Shown: positions 1 through 5,950 of the stretch, one piece after another | Layout: each line of letters begins with the position of its first letter | Numbering within the stretch: position 1 is the first letter of the stretch | Origin: Rhodothermota bacterium | GTDB lineage: Bacteria > Hydrogenedentota > Hydrogenedentia > Hydrogenedentales > GCA-2746185 | Length of the DNA: 5,974 nucleotides | Direction of reading: 5' to 3' | Assembly: GCA_009885415.1 (NCBI GenBank) | Contig: VFKU01000072.1 | Location: 1-5,974 of the forward strand | Made by a program: the position numbers and the translations under genes | Notes under the pieces: generated by a model | What the model saw: the letters and a program-made list of their open reading frames with translations, nothing else | The model's database searches: none | What the model was told of the DNA's origin: nothing

Positions 1-429
1 CACCAACTGGCAGATGCGCCGCCCCGCCTCGATGCGCATGGGCGCGTTGTTCGCGTTGTAGAGCTCAAGCGTGATCGCGCCCTCGAAGCCCGGGTCGACC
101 CAACCCGCGTTCTGGATGAACAGTCCCAGCCGACCGACCGAACTGCGGCCCTCGACGAATGCCGTGAGATAATTCGGCAGGCGGATGAATTCCATCGTCG
201 TCGCCAGAACGAAACCGTGCGTAGGGATGATGAATTCGTCCGCGCGCGTCTCGTCGTAGTCCGGCGCTTCGGACATCGAGCAAATCCCGCGCGTGATCTT
301 CGGCACGAGGAAGGTGTCTCCCAAACGCAGATCCACCGACGCCGGCTCAATCTGGCTCCAGTCGAAGGGTTCAATGCCCAAATCGCCCTTCGTGAGCAAG
401 GCCTTAATCGTGCGATCTGAAAGTATCAC
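1..429 (-). CDS. dcd: dCTP deaminase, 3'-truncated by the window edge
   Basis: Deaminates dCTP to dUTP (or directly to dUMP in bifunctional members), feeding dTMP synthesis in the cytoplasm. The visible 143 residues start MILSDRTIKALL, the usual N-terminus of the family, from a GTG codon at 429-427. A GGGGGA ribosome-binding site lies 5 nt upstream (440-435). The core motifs are present: EGRSSVGRLG (93-102) corresponds to the Ser/Arg nucleotide-binding segment, and NAGWVDPGFEG (107-117) is followed by ITLEL, whose Glu122 matches the catalytic glutamate (E. coli Glu138). The reading frame is open to base 1; roughly 40-50 C-terminal residues, including the usual triphosphate-binding lid, should lie outside. 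The AG pair at 108-109, where the E. coli enzyme has AH, resembles bifunctional DCD-DUT enzymes such as that of Mycobacterium tuberculosis, but this does not settle the product. It follows the secreted-protein gene by 36 nt, so co-transcription is possible. Family assignment is secure. Confidence 0.95.
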   Translation of the reverse strand, partial: MILSDRTIKALLTKGDLGIEPFDWSQIEPASVDLRLGDTFLVPKITRGICSMSEAPDYDETRADEFIIPTHGFVLATTMEFIRLPNYLTAFVEGRSSVGRLGLFIQNAGWVDPGFEGAITLELYNANNAPMRIEAGRRICQLV

Positions 430-465
430 CGAAGTCCCCCCGCCGTCGTTCGCGCGCCGCGTTTG

Positions 466-1128
466 CTATTTCTTCTTGTCGAGCTTCGTTACCCGGATGT
501 CGTCGAAGTGGCCCACGTCATCGAAAGACCCGACCCCGATCCGGCCCGAAGTGAAGGTCTTGTCCGTCGCCGTCATCACCGGCTTGGCCAGGTCGTCGAG
601 AAAGACCTCGATTGAGCCGGAGTCCGCATCGCGGCGGATCTTCACCGTGTGAAATTGATCGTCCCACACGGTCCCGCCGGTCCGGGTCGCGGCGACCGAC
701 ACCCGAGGCGCGGCATTCACGAGGAAAATGGAATTGGCATGGTCGTCGGCCTTCGTGGCGAGATGGACATAGTAGAAGTGCGCCGGATCCCGATAGCCAA
801 AGAAAAGGCAAAGATCGCGGTGGCCGTACTCGCGCCCGGTCTGCTTCAACCGCGCCGTCATCTCAAAGCTGCCAAACTCCGCGTCCTTCGCCAATGCCAT
901 ATTCAGCGGCGAACGGAAGGGCGGCGCATATTCGCTTGAGCCTTCGAGCGCGAGCACATGGTTTCCGACCGGATCCTCGGCCAATTTCCACGCCTTCGCG
1001 TCCGTCATCTCCCAGCGGCCGATGCCGTGCTCAAAGTCTTCGGAAAACGCGGGCGCGTCTTCCGCCGCAGTCGAAAGCCCCAGGGCGGGGCCAAGAACCG
1101 CGATCCAAATCATTAACAGTCGGCGCAT
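466..1128 (-). CDS. Secreted LamG/DUF1080-like beta-sandwich protein
   Basis: A 220-residue exported protein of unknown specific function. The N-terminus MRRLLMIWIAVLGPALGLSTAA is a typical Sec signal peptide (two Arg, hydrophobic core, likely cleavage near Ala21-Ala22). The mature part opens with FSEDFEHGIGRWE and closes with FDDIRVTKL, the pattern of concanavalin A-like or LamG-like jelly rolls, including the DUF1080 (3-keto-disaccharide hydrolase) group. Alternating beta-strand-like segments and the Asp/Gly-rich FLDD...SGRIGVGSFDD stretch fit that fold. I see no clear glycosidase catalytic pair, so a carbohydrate-binding or surface role is as likely as hydrolysis. The frame stays open upstream to an ATG at 1179, but the 1128 start is preferred because it gives a clean signal peptide and has a strong AAGGAG site 7 nt upstream. 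There is one Cys in the mature chain and no membrane anchor after the signal. It is transcribed divergently from nrdR, with dcd immediately downstream. Confidence 0.8.
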   Translation of the reverse strand: MRRLLMIWIAVLGPALGLSTAAEDAPAFSEDFEHGIGRWEMTDAKAWKLAEDPVGNHVLALEGSSEYAPPFRSPLNMALAKDAEFGSFEMTARLKQTGREYGHRDLCLFFGYRDPAHFYYVHLATKADDHANSIFLVNAAPRVSVAATRTGGTVWDDQFHTVKIRRDADSGSIEVFLDDLAKPVMTATDKTFTSGRIGVGSFDDVGHFDDIRVTKLDKKK

Positions 1129-1135
1129 CTCGCGT

Positions 1136-1141
1136 CTCCTT
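1136..1141 (-). promoter_or_regulatory. Shine-Dalgarno site fixing the start of the secreted-protein gene
   Basis: Minus-strand AAGGAG lies 7 nt before the ATG at 1128-1126. It supports this internal start over the in-frame ATG at 1179, which would add 17 Arg-rich residues in front of the signal peptide. Confidence 0.8.
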
Positions 1142-1156
1142 CGCTGGGCCGCGCTC

Positions 1157-1186
1157 AGTGTATCCCGGCACGCCCGCACGATTAAA
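1157..1186 (-). promoter_or_regulatory. Candidate promoter for the secreted-protein gene
   Basis: On the minus strand TTTAAT (1186-1181) and TACACT (1162-1157) are separated by 18 bp. They match the sigma70 consensus at 3 of 6 and 4 of 6 positions. A start near 1150 would leave a leader of about 20 nt that includes the ribosome-binding site. The match is weak and the assignment tentative. Confidence 0.25.
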
Positions 1187-1214
1187 TCCGGATTCTGCGC
1201 GAGCGAGCGGTCTC

Positions 1215-1243
1215 TTGACGCCCCATATGGTATCTGTTACATT
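1215..1243 (+). promoter_or_regulatory. Predicted sigma70-type promoter of nrdR
   Basis: TTGACG (1215-1220, 5 of 6 to TTGACA) and TACATT (1238-1243, 4 of 6 to TATAAT) are separated by exactly 17 bp. The predicted start is near 1250, giving a leader of about 57 nt before the nrdR ATG at 1307. This is the best promoter match in the window. The NrdR-box-like palindrome at 1248-1263 overlaps the predicted start. Confidence 0.6.
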
Positions 1244-1247
1244 TGCA

Positions 1248-1263
1248 CCCCTAGATATTGGGT
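1248..1263 (+). promoter_or_regulatory. Putative NrdR box (autoregulatory operator)
   Basis: CCCCTAGATATTGGGT matches the published NrdR-box consensus acaCwAtATaTwGtgt at 12 of 16 positions by my count, including C4, w5, A6 and the ATaTwG core. It is an imperfect palindrome placed over the predicted transcription start, where NrdR binding would block initiation. NrdR boxes usually occur in pairs about 31-32 bp apart; no second full box is seen at that spacing, which lowers confidence. Confidence 0.5.
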
Positions 1264-1306
1264 CATGCTCCTTTTACTCTTGTGGCCGAACCGGATTGGG
1301 TACGCA

Positions 1307-1756
1307 ATGCGTTGTCCTTACTGCAATCACACCGACGCCAAAGTGGTCGATTCGCGCGCATCGAAGGAGGGCGACGCGATTCGCCGGCGTCGCGAGTGTC
1401 TCAGTTGCGAGAAACGCTATACCACGTATGAGCGCATCGAAGAAGTCGCGCAGATGGTGGTCAAGAAGGACGGCCGCCGCGAGCAATTCGACCGATGGAA
1501 GGTGCGCGCGGGCATCCTGAAAGCCTGCGAGAAGCGTCCGGTAACGCTGGATCAGATCGAGCATCTCATCGACGAGGTCGAGCGCACGCTCTTCAGCACG
1601 ACCGATCGCGAGGTCTCGACGAACCAAATCGGCGAAGCCGTGATGGGCAAACTCAAGGGCCTCGATGAAGTCGCCTACGTCCGCTTCGCGTCGGTCTATC
1701 GGCAATTCAAAGATCTCAACGAGTTCATGGAAGAGCTCAAAGGGATGCTCACCTAA
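1307..1756 (+). CDS. nrdR: Transcriptional repressor NrdR
   Basis: Represses ribonucleotide reductase genes in response to ATP/dATP occupancy. The 149-residue product has the usual family length. A zinc ribbon is formed by Cys3-Cys6 (MRCPYC) and Cys31-Cys34 (ECLSC), with the basic stretch RRRR at 26-29 and the conserved KRYTTYE after it. The ATP-cone follows from about residue 51 (VVKKDGRREQF, nucleotide-binding lysine/aspartate motif) to the ending VRFASVYRQF near 125-134. The start at 1307 is chosen because NrdR proteins begin MxCPxC. An in-frame ATG at 1265 would add a hydrophobic 14-residue MLLLLLW leader atypical of the family. Neither start has a strong Shine-Dalgarno sequence. The gene has its own predicted promoter overlapped by a NrdR-box-like site, implying autoregulation. 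It is followed after 102 nt by a gene for another ATP-cone protein. Identification is secure. Confidence 0.97.
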   Translation: MRCPYCNHTDAKVVDSRASKEGDAIRRRRECLSCEKRYTTYERIEEVAQMVVKKDGRREQFDRWKVRAGILKACEKRPVTLDQIEHLIDEVERTLFSTTDREVSTNQIGEAVMGKLKGLDEVAYVRFASVYRQFKDLNEFMEELKGMLT

Positions 1757-1791
1757 GCGCCGAAATTTCCCTCGTGCTTTTGCTTTCCATC

Positions 1792-1800
1792 TGCTAGACT
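1792..1800 (+). promoter_or_regulatory. Candidate extended -10 element before the NrdD-like gene
   Basis: TGC followed by TAGACT (4 of 6 to TATAAT) forms an extended -10 in the gap after nrdR. There is no good -35 at 17-18 bp. A start near 1807 would give a leader of about 52 nt. The gene may instead be read from the nrdR promoter, since no terminator is visible between them. Confidence 0.3.
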
Positions 1801-1826
1801 CTCCGGCGTCTCTTCTGAATTCGTCT

Positions 1827-1847
1827 CGCGGCACGGGGCTCGCCGCG
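1827..1847 (+). repeat. Inverted repeat (6-bp stem, 9-nt loop) abutting a ribosome-binding site
   Basis: CGCGGC (1827-1832) pairs perfectly with GCCGCG (1842-1847). The hairpin ends directly before TTGGAG (1848-1853), the ribosome-binding site of the NrdD-like gene. There is no U-tract, so it is not an intrinsic terminator. It could affect translation initiation, or be a chance palindrome in GC-rich DNA. Confidence 0.35.
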
Positions 1848-1858
1848 TTGGAGTTTGC

Positions 1859-3910
1859 ATGCTTCCATTGCACGAAGACCGTGCTATCGCCGGGGGAAAC
1901 CAGCTCGAACTGTGGATCGCCGCGCCCGACGCGGGACCGGCCGCGGGCCTCTGCGTGCTGCGGCGCGACGGGCGCGAATCGGCCTTCGATGTCGAGGCGC
2001 TGTCCAGCTCGATCCTGCGCGCAGGCTGGCCGGGCGAAGCGCTCGATGGCGACATAGCGCTGAGCTTCGCACGTGCGGTCGGACTTTTTCTGCAACATTC
2101 CACGACGGCACCGGTCCCCGTCGAGACCCTTCGACACACGGTCGAGCGTTTGCTGCTCGACATGGGCTACGCGCTCACGGCGCGGATGTACGCCGGCGCC
2201 TTCGCGCCGATCTCGCAACGGCCCCTCGAAGCTGACGGCGCCGCGGGCATGTTCGAGGAAGCGCTGCCGCTCGATCGCGCCGAGCGCGCGCTCGCGGCCT
2301 TGGCCGCGGACGCCGGACTCGATTGCAACGTTGCAGAGGATCTTCTCGCGAAGATACTCCGGCAAATCCGCGCGGCGGGACTCCAACGCTTGACGCCGCC
2401 CTTGCTGCGGGAATGGATGCGCTCCGAACTCCACGCGAGTGGACTCGGCACGGCCGCGGCAAAGATCGCGCGGCTCTCGATGCCTGTGTCCGCGCTGCAC
2501 GACGTCTTCGCGCCGGGCGGACGATCGTCCGCTGCCGCACCGGCCGATCCGCAGTCGGCCGCGCTCGCGCTGGCGGGCCGCGTCTCCGCCGCTTACGTCC
2601 TCGGGCAACTGATGCCGTCCCGCACCGGCCAAGCGCATCTGCGCGGTGAAATCCATGTGCGCGGCATCGGCGATTTCGTCCGGCTCGACAGCATCCTGCT
2701 CGATCTGGAGAGCCTGAAGGACCACGGCCTCCTCGCGCCCGGCGCCACGGGCACGCGCGCGGAAACGCCCGAGCTCCTCGCAGCGCAACTCACCGCGCAA
2801 AACAATGTTTTCTCGCGCTATTTCGGCGGCCAGATCAACTGGTCCGCCATCAACTTCGGCTTTGCTCCGCTGCTCGGTGAGCAGACTGACGTCGAACTCG
2901 CGGCTTTTACGCAAGAACTGCTGTCGAGACCGCCCGGCTTCCCGGAACACCGCCCGTCGATCGAGTATCGCTTCTCGTGGGACGCGCCGGAAAACTACCC
3001 GGCGGAACTGGCCGCGGCCCACGGCGAGCGACGGCCCTTGGGCGAAGCTTACGGCACTGCGCGACGCGTCTTCGCCGCGGCCCTCGAAACCTTGTGCGCG
3101 CTCTCGGAAAAGGGATGGCCGATTCCTTCTACGCGCGTCGCGATCCATCTCTCGCCCTACTTCTTCGGCGCACCCGAAGCAGAGCGCTATCTTGATCTGA
3201 TCGGGCGCATCGCTGTGGGCGCGCTGCCGATCGCATTGCGCTACGAGGCGGCCGCGCCGATGTTCATAGAGGAGTCCGCGGTCCGCGGTCGCGCGCAAGT
3301 CGCCGCGCAGACCGTGTGCATCCCCGTCGCTCGCGCCGCCAGACTCTCCGGCGGCCTCAGCGCCTTGCTCGCGCGTCTCGATACTACGCTCGATGCGGCG
3401 ATCGCCGCACACCGATGCAAGCATGATTTTCTCGATCGCGTCGTTCATGAGCGCGGTGGTCCACTGGCCCTGCTCGGCCGCCGCTTCGGGCCCGGGCCCC
3501 TGGCTGACCCGGACACGATGGAGTATCGCATTGCCGCGGAGGGCCTGAGCATCTCGGCGCTGTCCAAGGCGGGCATTCCCTGGATCGCTCTCGGCGACGA
3601 GGCCGGTGTCGCTGAAACAGTCCTGCATCACCTGCGCGAGTCGTGCGCGCGCTGGAGCGTGGCCACCGGCCGGCTCGTCACTTTGACCGACGCGGACGCA
3701 ACGCGGCGGCACCCCGGGGCAGGCGACCGCGCGCCCCACTCGCTGCGTCCGGCCGAAGCGGTCACACGCGAAGGCCAGCTTCATCCCCTCTACGACGCAC
3801 CTCCTTTCTTCACCTGCAGCGGCGAGAGCTTTGCTTCGGCCCACGAGGCGGCCGAATTCGTCCGGCACGCCTTTCTGCATACGCCCTGCCGCGCGCTGTT
3901 CCTCTCCTGA
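1859..3910 (+). CDS. NrdD-like protein with ATP-cone, predicted to lack reductase activity
   Basis: A 683-residue cytoplasmic protein related to class III ribonucleotide reductase. Residues about 33-115 form an ATP-cone: VLRRDGRESAF (33-43) is the nucleotide-binding motif and VERLLLDMGY (95-104) the conserved last helices. The body keeps NrdD landmarks: AHLRGEIHV (259-267), LLDLESL (280-286), YFGGQINWSAINFGFAPL (321-338), a PRIA-like segment at 489-495 (PVARAAR), and YRIAAEGLS. The residues expected to catalyse are changed. IHIHDL reads IHVRGI (265-270), the NC of the first active-site cysteine reads D277-S278, and the second cysteine position reads APMFIEE (466-472). The chain stops where the zinc ribbon and the glycyl-radical RVxGY motif would follow, and neither occurs in the 63 nt downstream. 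An uninterrupted frame and a ribosome-binding site (GGAG, 5 nt before ATG) argue against a pseudogene. Position after nrdR suggests a nucleotide-sensing or regulatory role; this is inference. Alignment was by eye. Confidence 0.75.
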   Translation: MLPLHEDRAIAGGNQLELWIAAPDAGPAAGLCVLRRDGRESAFDVEALSSSILRAGWPGEALDGDIALSFARAVGLFLQHSTTAPVPVETLRHTVERLLLDMGYALTARMYAGAFAPISQRPLEADGAAGMFEEALPLDRAERALAALAADAGLDCNVAEDLLAKILRQIRAAGLQRLTPPLLREWMRSELHASGLGTAAAKIARLSMPVSALHDVFAPGGRSSAAAPADPQSAALALAGRVSAAYVLGQLMPSRTGQAHLRGEIHVRGIGDFVRLDSILLDLESLKDHGLLAPGATGTRAETPELLAAQLTAQNNVFSRYFGGQINWSAINFGFAPLLGEQTDVELAAFTQELLSRPPGFPEHRPSIEYRFSWDAPENYPAELAAAHGERRPLGEAYGTARRVFAAALETLCALSEKGWPIPSTRVAIHLSPYFFGAPEAERYLDLIGRIAVGALPIALRYEAAAPMFIEESAVRGRAQVAAQTVCIPVARAARLSGGLSALLARLDTTLDAAIAAHRCKHDFLDRVVHERGGPLALLGRRFGPGPLADPDTMEYRIAAEGLSISALSKAGIPWIALGDEAGVAETVLHHLRESCARWSVATGRLVTLTDADATRRHPGAGDRAPHSLRPAEAVTREGQLHPLYDAPPFFTCSGESFASAHEAAEFVRHAFLHTPCRALFLS

Positions 3911-3931
3911 ATCCCGCTCGCACTTGCCCTG

Positions 3932-3940
3932 TGCCATAAT
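3932..3940 (+). promoter_or_regulatory. Candidate extended -10 element before the quinoprotein gene
   Basis: TGC followed by CATAAT (5 of 6 to TATAAT) lies in the 63-nt gap before the dehydrogenase gene. No convincing -35 is seen 16-18 bp upstream, though an extended -10 can function without one. The predicted start near 3947 gives a leader of about 27 nt containing the GGAG at 3962-3965. Confidence 0.4.
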
Positions 3941-3973
3941 CCATGAATCCCTCGTAATAGCGGAGACGCCGGA

Positions 3974-5932
3974 ATGACGATTCGCATTGCTTCCTATATA
4001 GCGATCCTTGTTGCACTCAGTCTTGCCGCGAACGCGGCCGCGCAACTCGGCGCGCCAAAGGGTGAATGGCCGGCCTTCTCGGCCGATGCCGGCAGCACGC
4101 GCTATTCGCCGCTCGATCAAATCGACAAGAGCAACGTGAAGTCGCTTGCGCTCGCGTGGCGCTGGGATTGCGTCGATGACGCGATCCTCAAGCAGGCGCA
4201 GGGCATGCGCGTCGGGTATTTCAAAAACACGCCGCTGATGGTCGGCGGCGTGCTCTATGTGACGACGCCGATGAACCAGGTCTGCGCCGTTGACCCCGGC
4301 ACGGGCGAGACCTTGTGGGTCTTCGACACGAAGGCCTACGAGGGCACGGGCCGCAAGGGGCCCTCGCAGCATCGCGGGCTCGCGTATTGGTCCAGCGGAC
4401 CGGACAAGCGCCTCTTCATCGCCACGGCGAACCGTCGCCTGTACTCGATCGACGCCGACACGGGCCAGAGCGACCCGAAATTCGGCGATCAGGGCTGGGT
4501 GGATCTCGGCAAGGGCTTCGATATGCCCGTGAACGAGAGCCAGATCCGGTACAGCGCTCCGCCAACCATCGTCGGCAACACCATAGTATTGGGCTGCTTG
4601 TTGCCCGACGAGGCGAGCAACCCGGACATTCCGCCGGGGCACATCCGCGGCTTCGACGCACGCACGGGTGCGCAGAAGTGGATCTTCTACACGATCCCGC
4701 GCGCGGGCCAGCCGGGGAACGAGACCTGGGAAGAGGACTCGTGGAAAACCGCCGGCGCGGCGAACACGTGGAGCATGATCAGCGCCGACCTCGAGCTGGG
4801 CTACGTCTATTGCCCGACCGGCACGCCGGCAAACGACTTCTTCGGCGGACATCGTCCCGGCGACAACCTCTTCGCGGAATCGATTCTCTGCCTGAACGCG
4901 GCGACGGGCGAGCGGGTGTGGAGTTTCCAGGGCGTGCATCACGGCCTGTGGGACTACGACTTTCCCGCCGCGCCGATCCTGCTGGACATCACGGTCGATG
5001 GCAAGAGGATCAAGGCGCTCGCGCAGGTGAGCAAGCAGGGATTCACCTACGTGCTCGATCGCGTGACGGGCACGCCCGTGTGGCCGATCGAGGAGCGGCC
5101 CGTGCCGCAGACGGACGTGCCGGGCGAGAAGACCGCGAAGACGCAACCCTTCCCGACGAAGCCGCACGCCTTCGAGCGGCAGGGCATCACCGAAGACGAC
5201 CTGATCGACTTCACGCCGGAACTGCGCGCGGCCGCGCTCGAATTCGTGAAAAAATTCCGCATGGGTCCGCTGTTCACACCGCCGGCGCTCGTGATCGAGA
5301 CGAACGGCGCGGGCGCCACGATCCAAATCCCCGGCGCGGCGGGCGGCGCGAACTGGGGCAGCGCGGGCGTCGACCCGGAGACAGGCAGGCTCTTCGTGCA
5401 GTCCGCGACGCAACCGTCTCTGGCCGGTCTCGAGAAACCGGACCCGAACCTCTCGACCTATGCCTACAAGCGTGGCGGCCCGTGGCTGCTCGCCGGGCCG
5501 GGCGGGCTGCCGCTGACCAAGCCGCCCTACGGCCGCATCACCGCGATCGATCTAAACAAGGGCGAGATCCTCTGGCAAGTCGCGCACGGCGACGGACCGC
5601 GCAATCATCCGCTGCTCAAGGACCTGAATTTACCGCCGCTCGGCTGGGGCAGCAACACCTTTCTCTCCGGCAGCGGGCCGGTGGTGACCAAGACGCTGGT
5701 GTTCTTCTCGCACGCGGCGGTGGACAACGCCACGGGCGCATATCTCCCGGAGGAAGCGCGACTGCGGGCCTTCGACAAGGACAGCGGCGCGGTGCTGTGG
5801 GAGGAGAAACTCCCGCTGCAACCCTACGCCGTGCCGATGACGTATATGCACCAGGGCCGACAATACCTCGTAGTCGCGGCAGGCGGCCAGGACGCCCCCG
5901 CAGCGCTACTGGCCTACGCGCTGCCCCGGTAG
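3974..5932 (+). CDS. Periplasmic PQQ-dependent dehydrogenase, glucose dehydrogenase type
   Basis: A 652-residue quinoprotein predicted to oxidise a sugar or alcohol in the periplasm using PQQ and a divalent metal. A Sec signal peptide (MTIRIASYIAILVALSLA) ends near Ala21-Ala23. The rest is a beta-propeller with recurrent W-motif blades such as DPGTGETLWVFD, DARTGAQKWIF, NAATGERVWSFQ and DKDSGAVLWEE. Diagnostic segments are YWSSG (138-142), GNETWEEDSW (248-257), HRPGDNLFAES (293-303) and VHHGLWDYDFP (321-331). Asp327 or Asp329 is in the region of the catalytic Asp466 of E. coli Gcd, Lys354 (SKQGFTY) is at the counterpart of Gcd Lys493, and GGANW is at 457-461. It lacks the N-terminal membrane segments of Gcd and has no CxxCH haem c motif, so electrons must leave through a separate carrier. 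Substrate cannot be told from sequence. Start choice rests on GGAG 8 nt upstream plus the signal peptide. No PQQ synthesis genes are in the window. Confidence 0.9.
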   Translation: MTIRIASYIAILVALSLAANAAAQLGAPKGEWPAFSADAGSTRYSPLDQIDKSNVKSLALAWRWDCVDDAILKQAQGMRVGYFKNTPLMVGGVLYVTTPMNQVCAVDPGTGETLWVFDTKAYEGTGRKGPSQHRGLAYWSSGPDKRLFIATANRRLYSIDADTGQSDPKFGDQGWVDLGKGFDMPVNESQIRYSAPPTIVGNTIVLGCLLPDEASNPDIPPGHIRGFDARTGAQKWIFYTIPRAGQPGNETWEEDSWKTAGAANTWSMISADLELGYVYCPTGTPANDFFGGHRPGDNLFAESILCLNAATGERVWSFQGVHHGLWDYDFPAAPILLDITVDGKRIKALAQVSKQGFTYVLDRVTGTPVWPIEERPVPQTDVPGEKTAKTQPFPTKPHAFERQGITEDDLIDFTPELRAAALEFVKKFRMGPLFTPPALVIETNGAGATIQIPGAAGGANWGSAGVDPETGRLFVQSATQPSLAGLEKPDPNLSTYAYKRGGPWLLAGPGGLPLTKPPYGRITAIDLNKGEILWQVAHGDGPRNHPLLKDLNLPPLGWGSNTFLSGSGPVVTKTLVFFSHAAVDNATGAYLPEEARLRAFDKDSGAVLWEEKLPLQPYAVPMTYMHQGRQYLVVAAGGQDAPAALLAYALPR

Positions 5933-5950
5933 GGCGGGTCTCGACCCGCC
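5933..5950. repeat. Perfect GC-rich inverted repeat directly after the dehydrogenase stop
   Basis: GGCGGGTC (5933-5940) and GACCCGCC (5943-5950) are exact reverse complements. As RNA this forms at least a 7-bp stem with a CUCG tetraloop, starting on the base after TAG. No T-run follows, so a classical intrinsic terminator is not supported. It could protect the mRNA 3' end or be one copy of a dispersed REP-like palindrome. Nothing else is recognisable from 5951 to the window end. Confidence 0.6.

Noticed and set aside
1223..1230. CCATATGG palindrome upstream of the NrdR-box-like site, considered as a second NrdR box
   Set aside because: Its centre is 29 bp from the other site and its flanks do not follow the NrdR-box consensus. 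It lies in the -35/-10 spacer and is too short to call.
1265..1306. Upstream in-frame ATG that would extend NrdR by 14 residues (MLLLLLW...)
   Set aside because: NrdR proteins begin directly with the zinc-ribbon motif, and the extension is hydrophobic and unlike the family. The start at 1307 gives the normal 149-residue length.
612..1520. A 302-codon plus-strand frame crossing the secreted-protein gene, the promoter region and nrdR
   Set aside because: It is Arg/Ser/Pro-rich with no family signature and overlaps two well-supported genes. It is a composition shadow.
3487..3500. GGGCCC repeat (CGGGCCCGGGCCCC) inside the NrdD-like gene
   Set aside because: It encodes an ordinary Gly/Pro stretch (FGPGPLAD) in a GC-rich coding region; no separate function is supported.
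3643..3973. Possible frameshifted remnant of the missing glycyl-radical C-terminus of the NrdD-like protein
   Set aside because: The other plus-strand frame here is Arg-rich with no Cys-x-x-Cys pairs and no RVxGY motif, and only 63 nt separate the stop from the next gene. The domain is absent rather than frameshifted.
1274..5413. A 1379-codon open frame on the minus strand spanning nrdR, the NrdD-like gene and most of the quinoprotein gene
   Set aside because: nrdR, the NrdD-like gene and the quinoprotein gene all begin in the same phase (position 2 modulo 3), so one antisense frame runs opposite all of them. Strong third-position GC suppresses stops there. The translation is low-complexity Arg/Ala/Gly-rich text with no recognisable domain, while all three plus-strand genes have clear homology.
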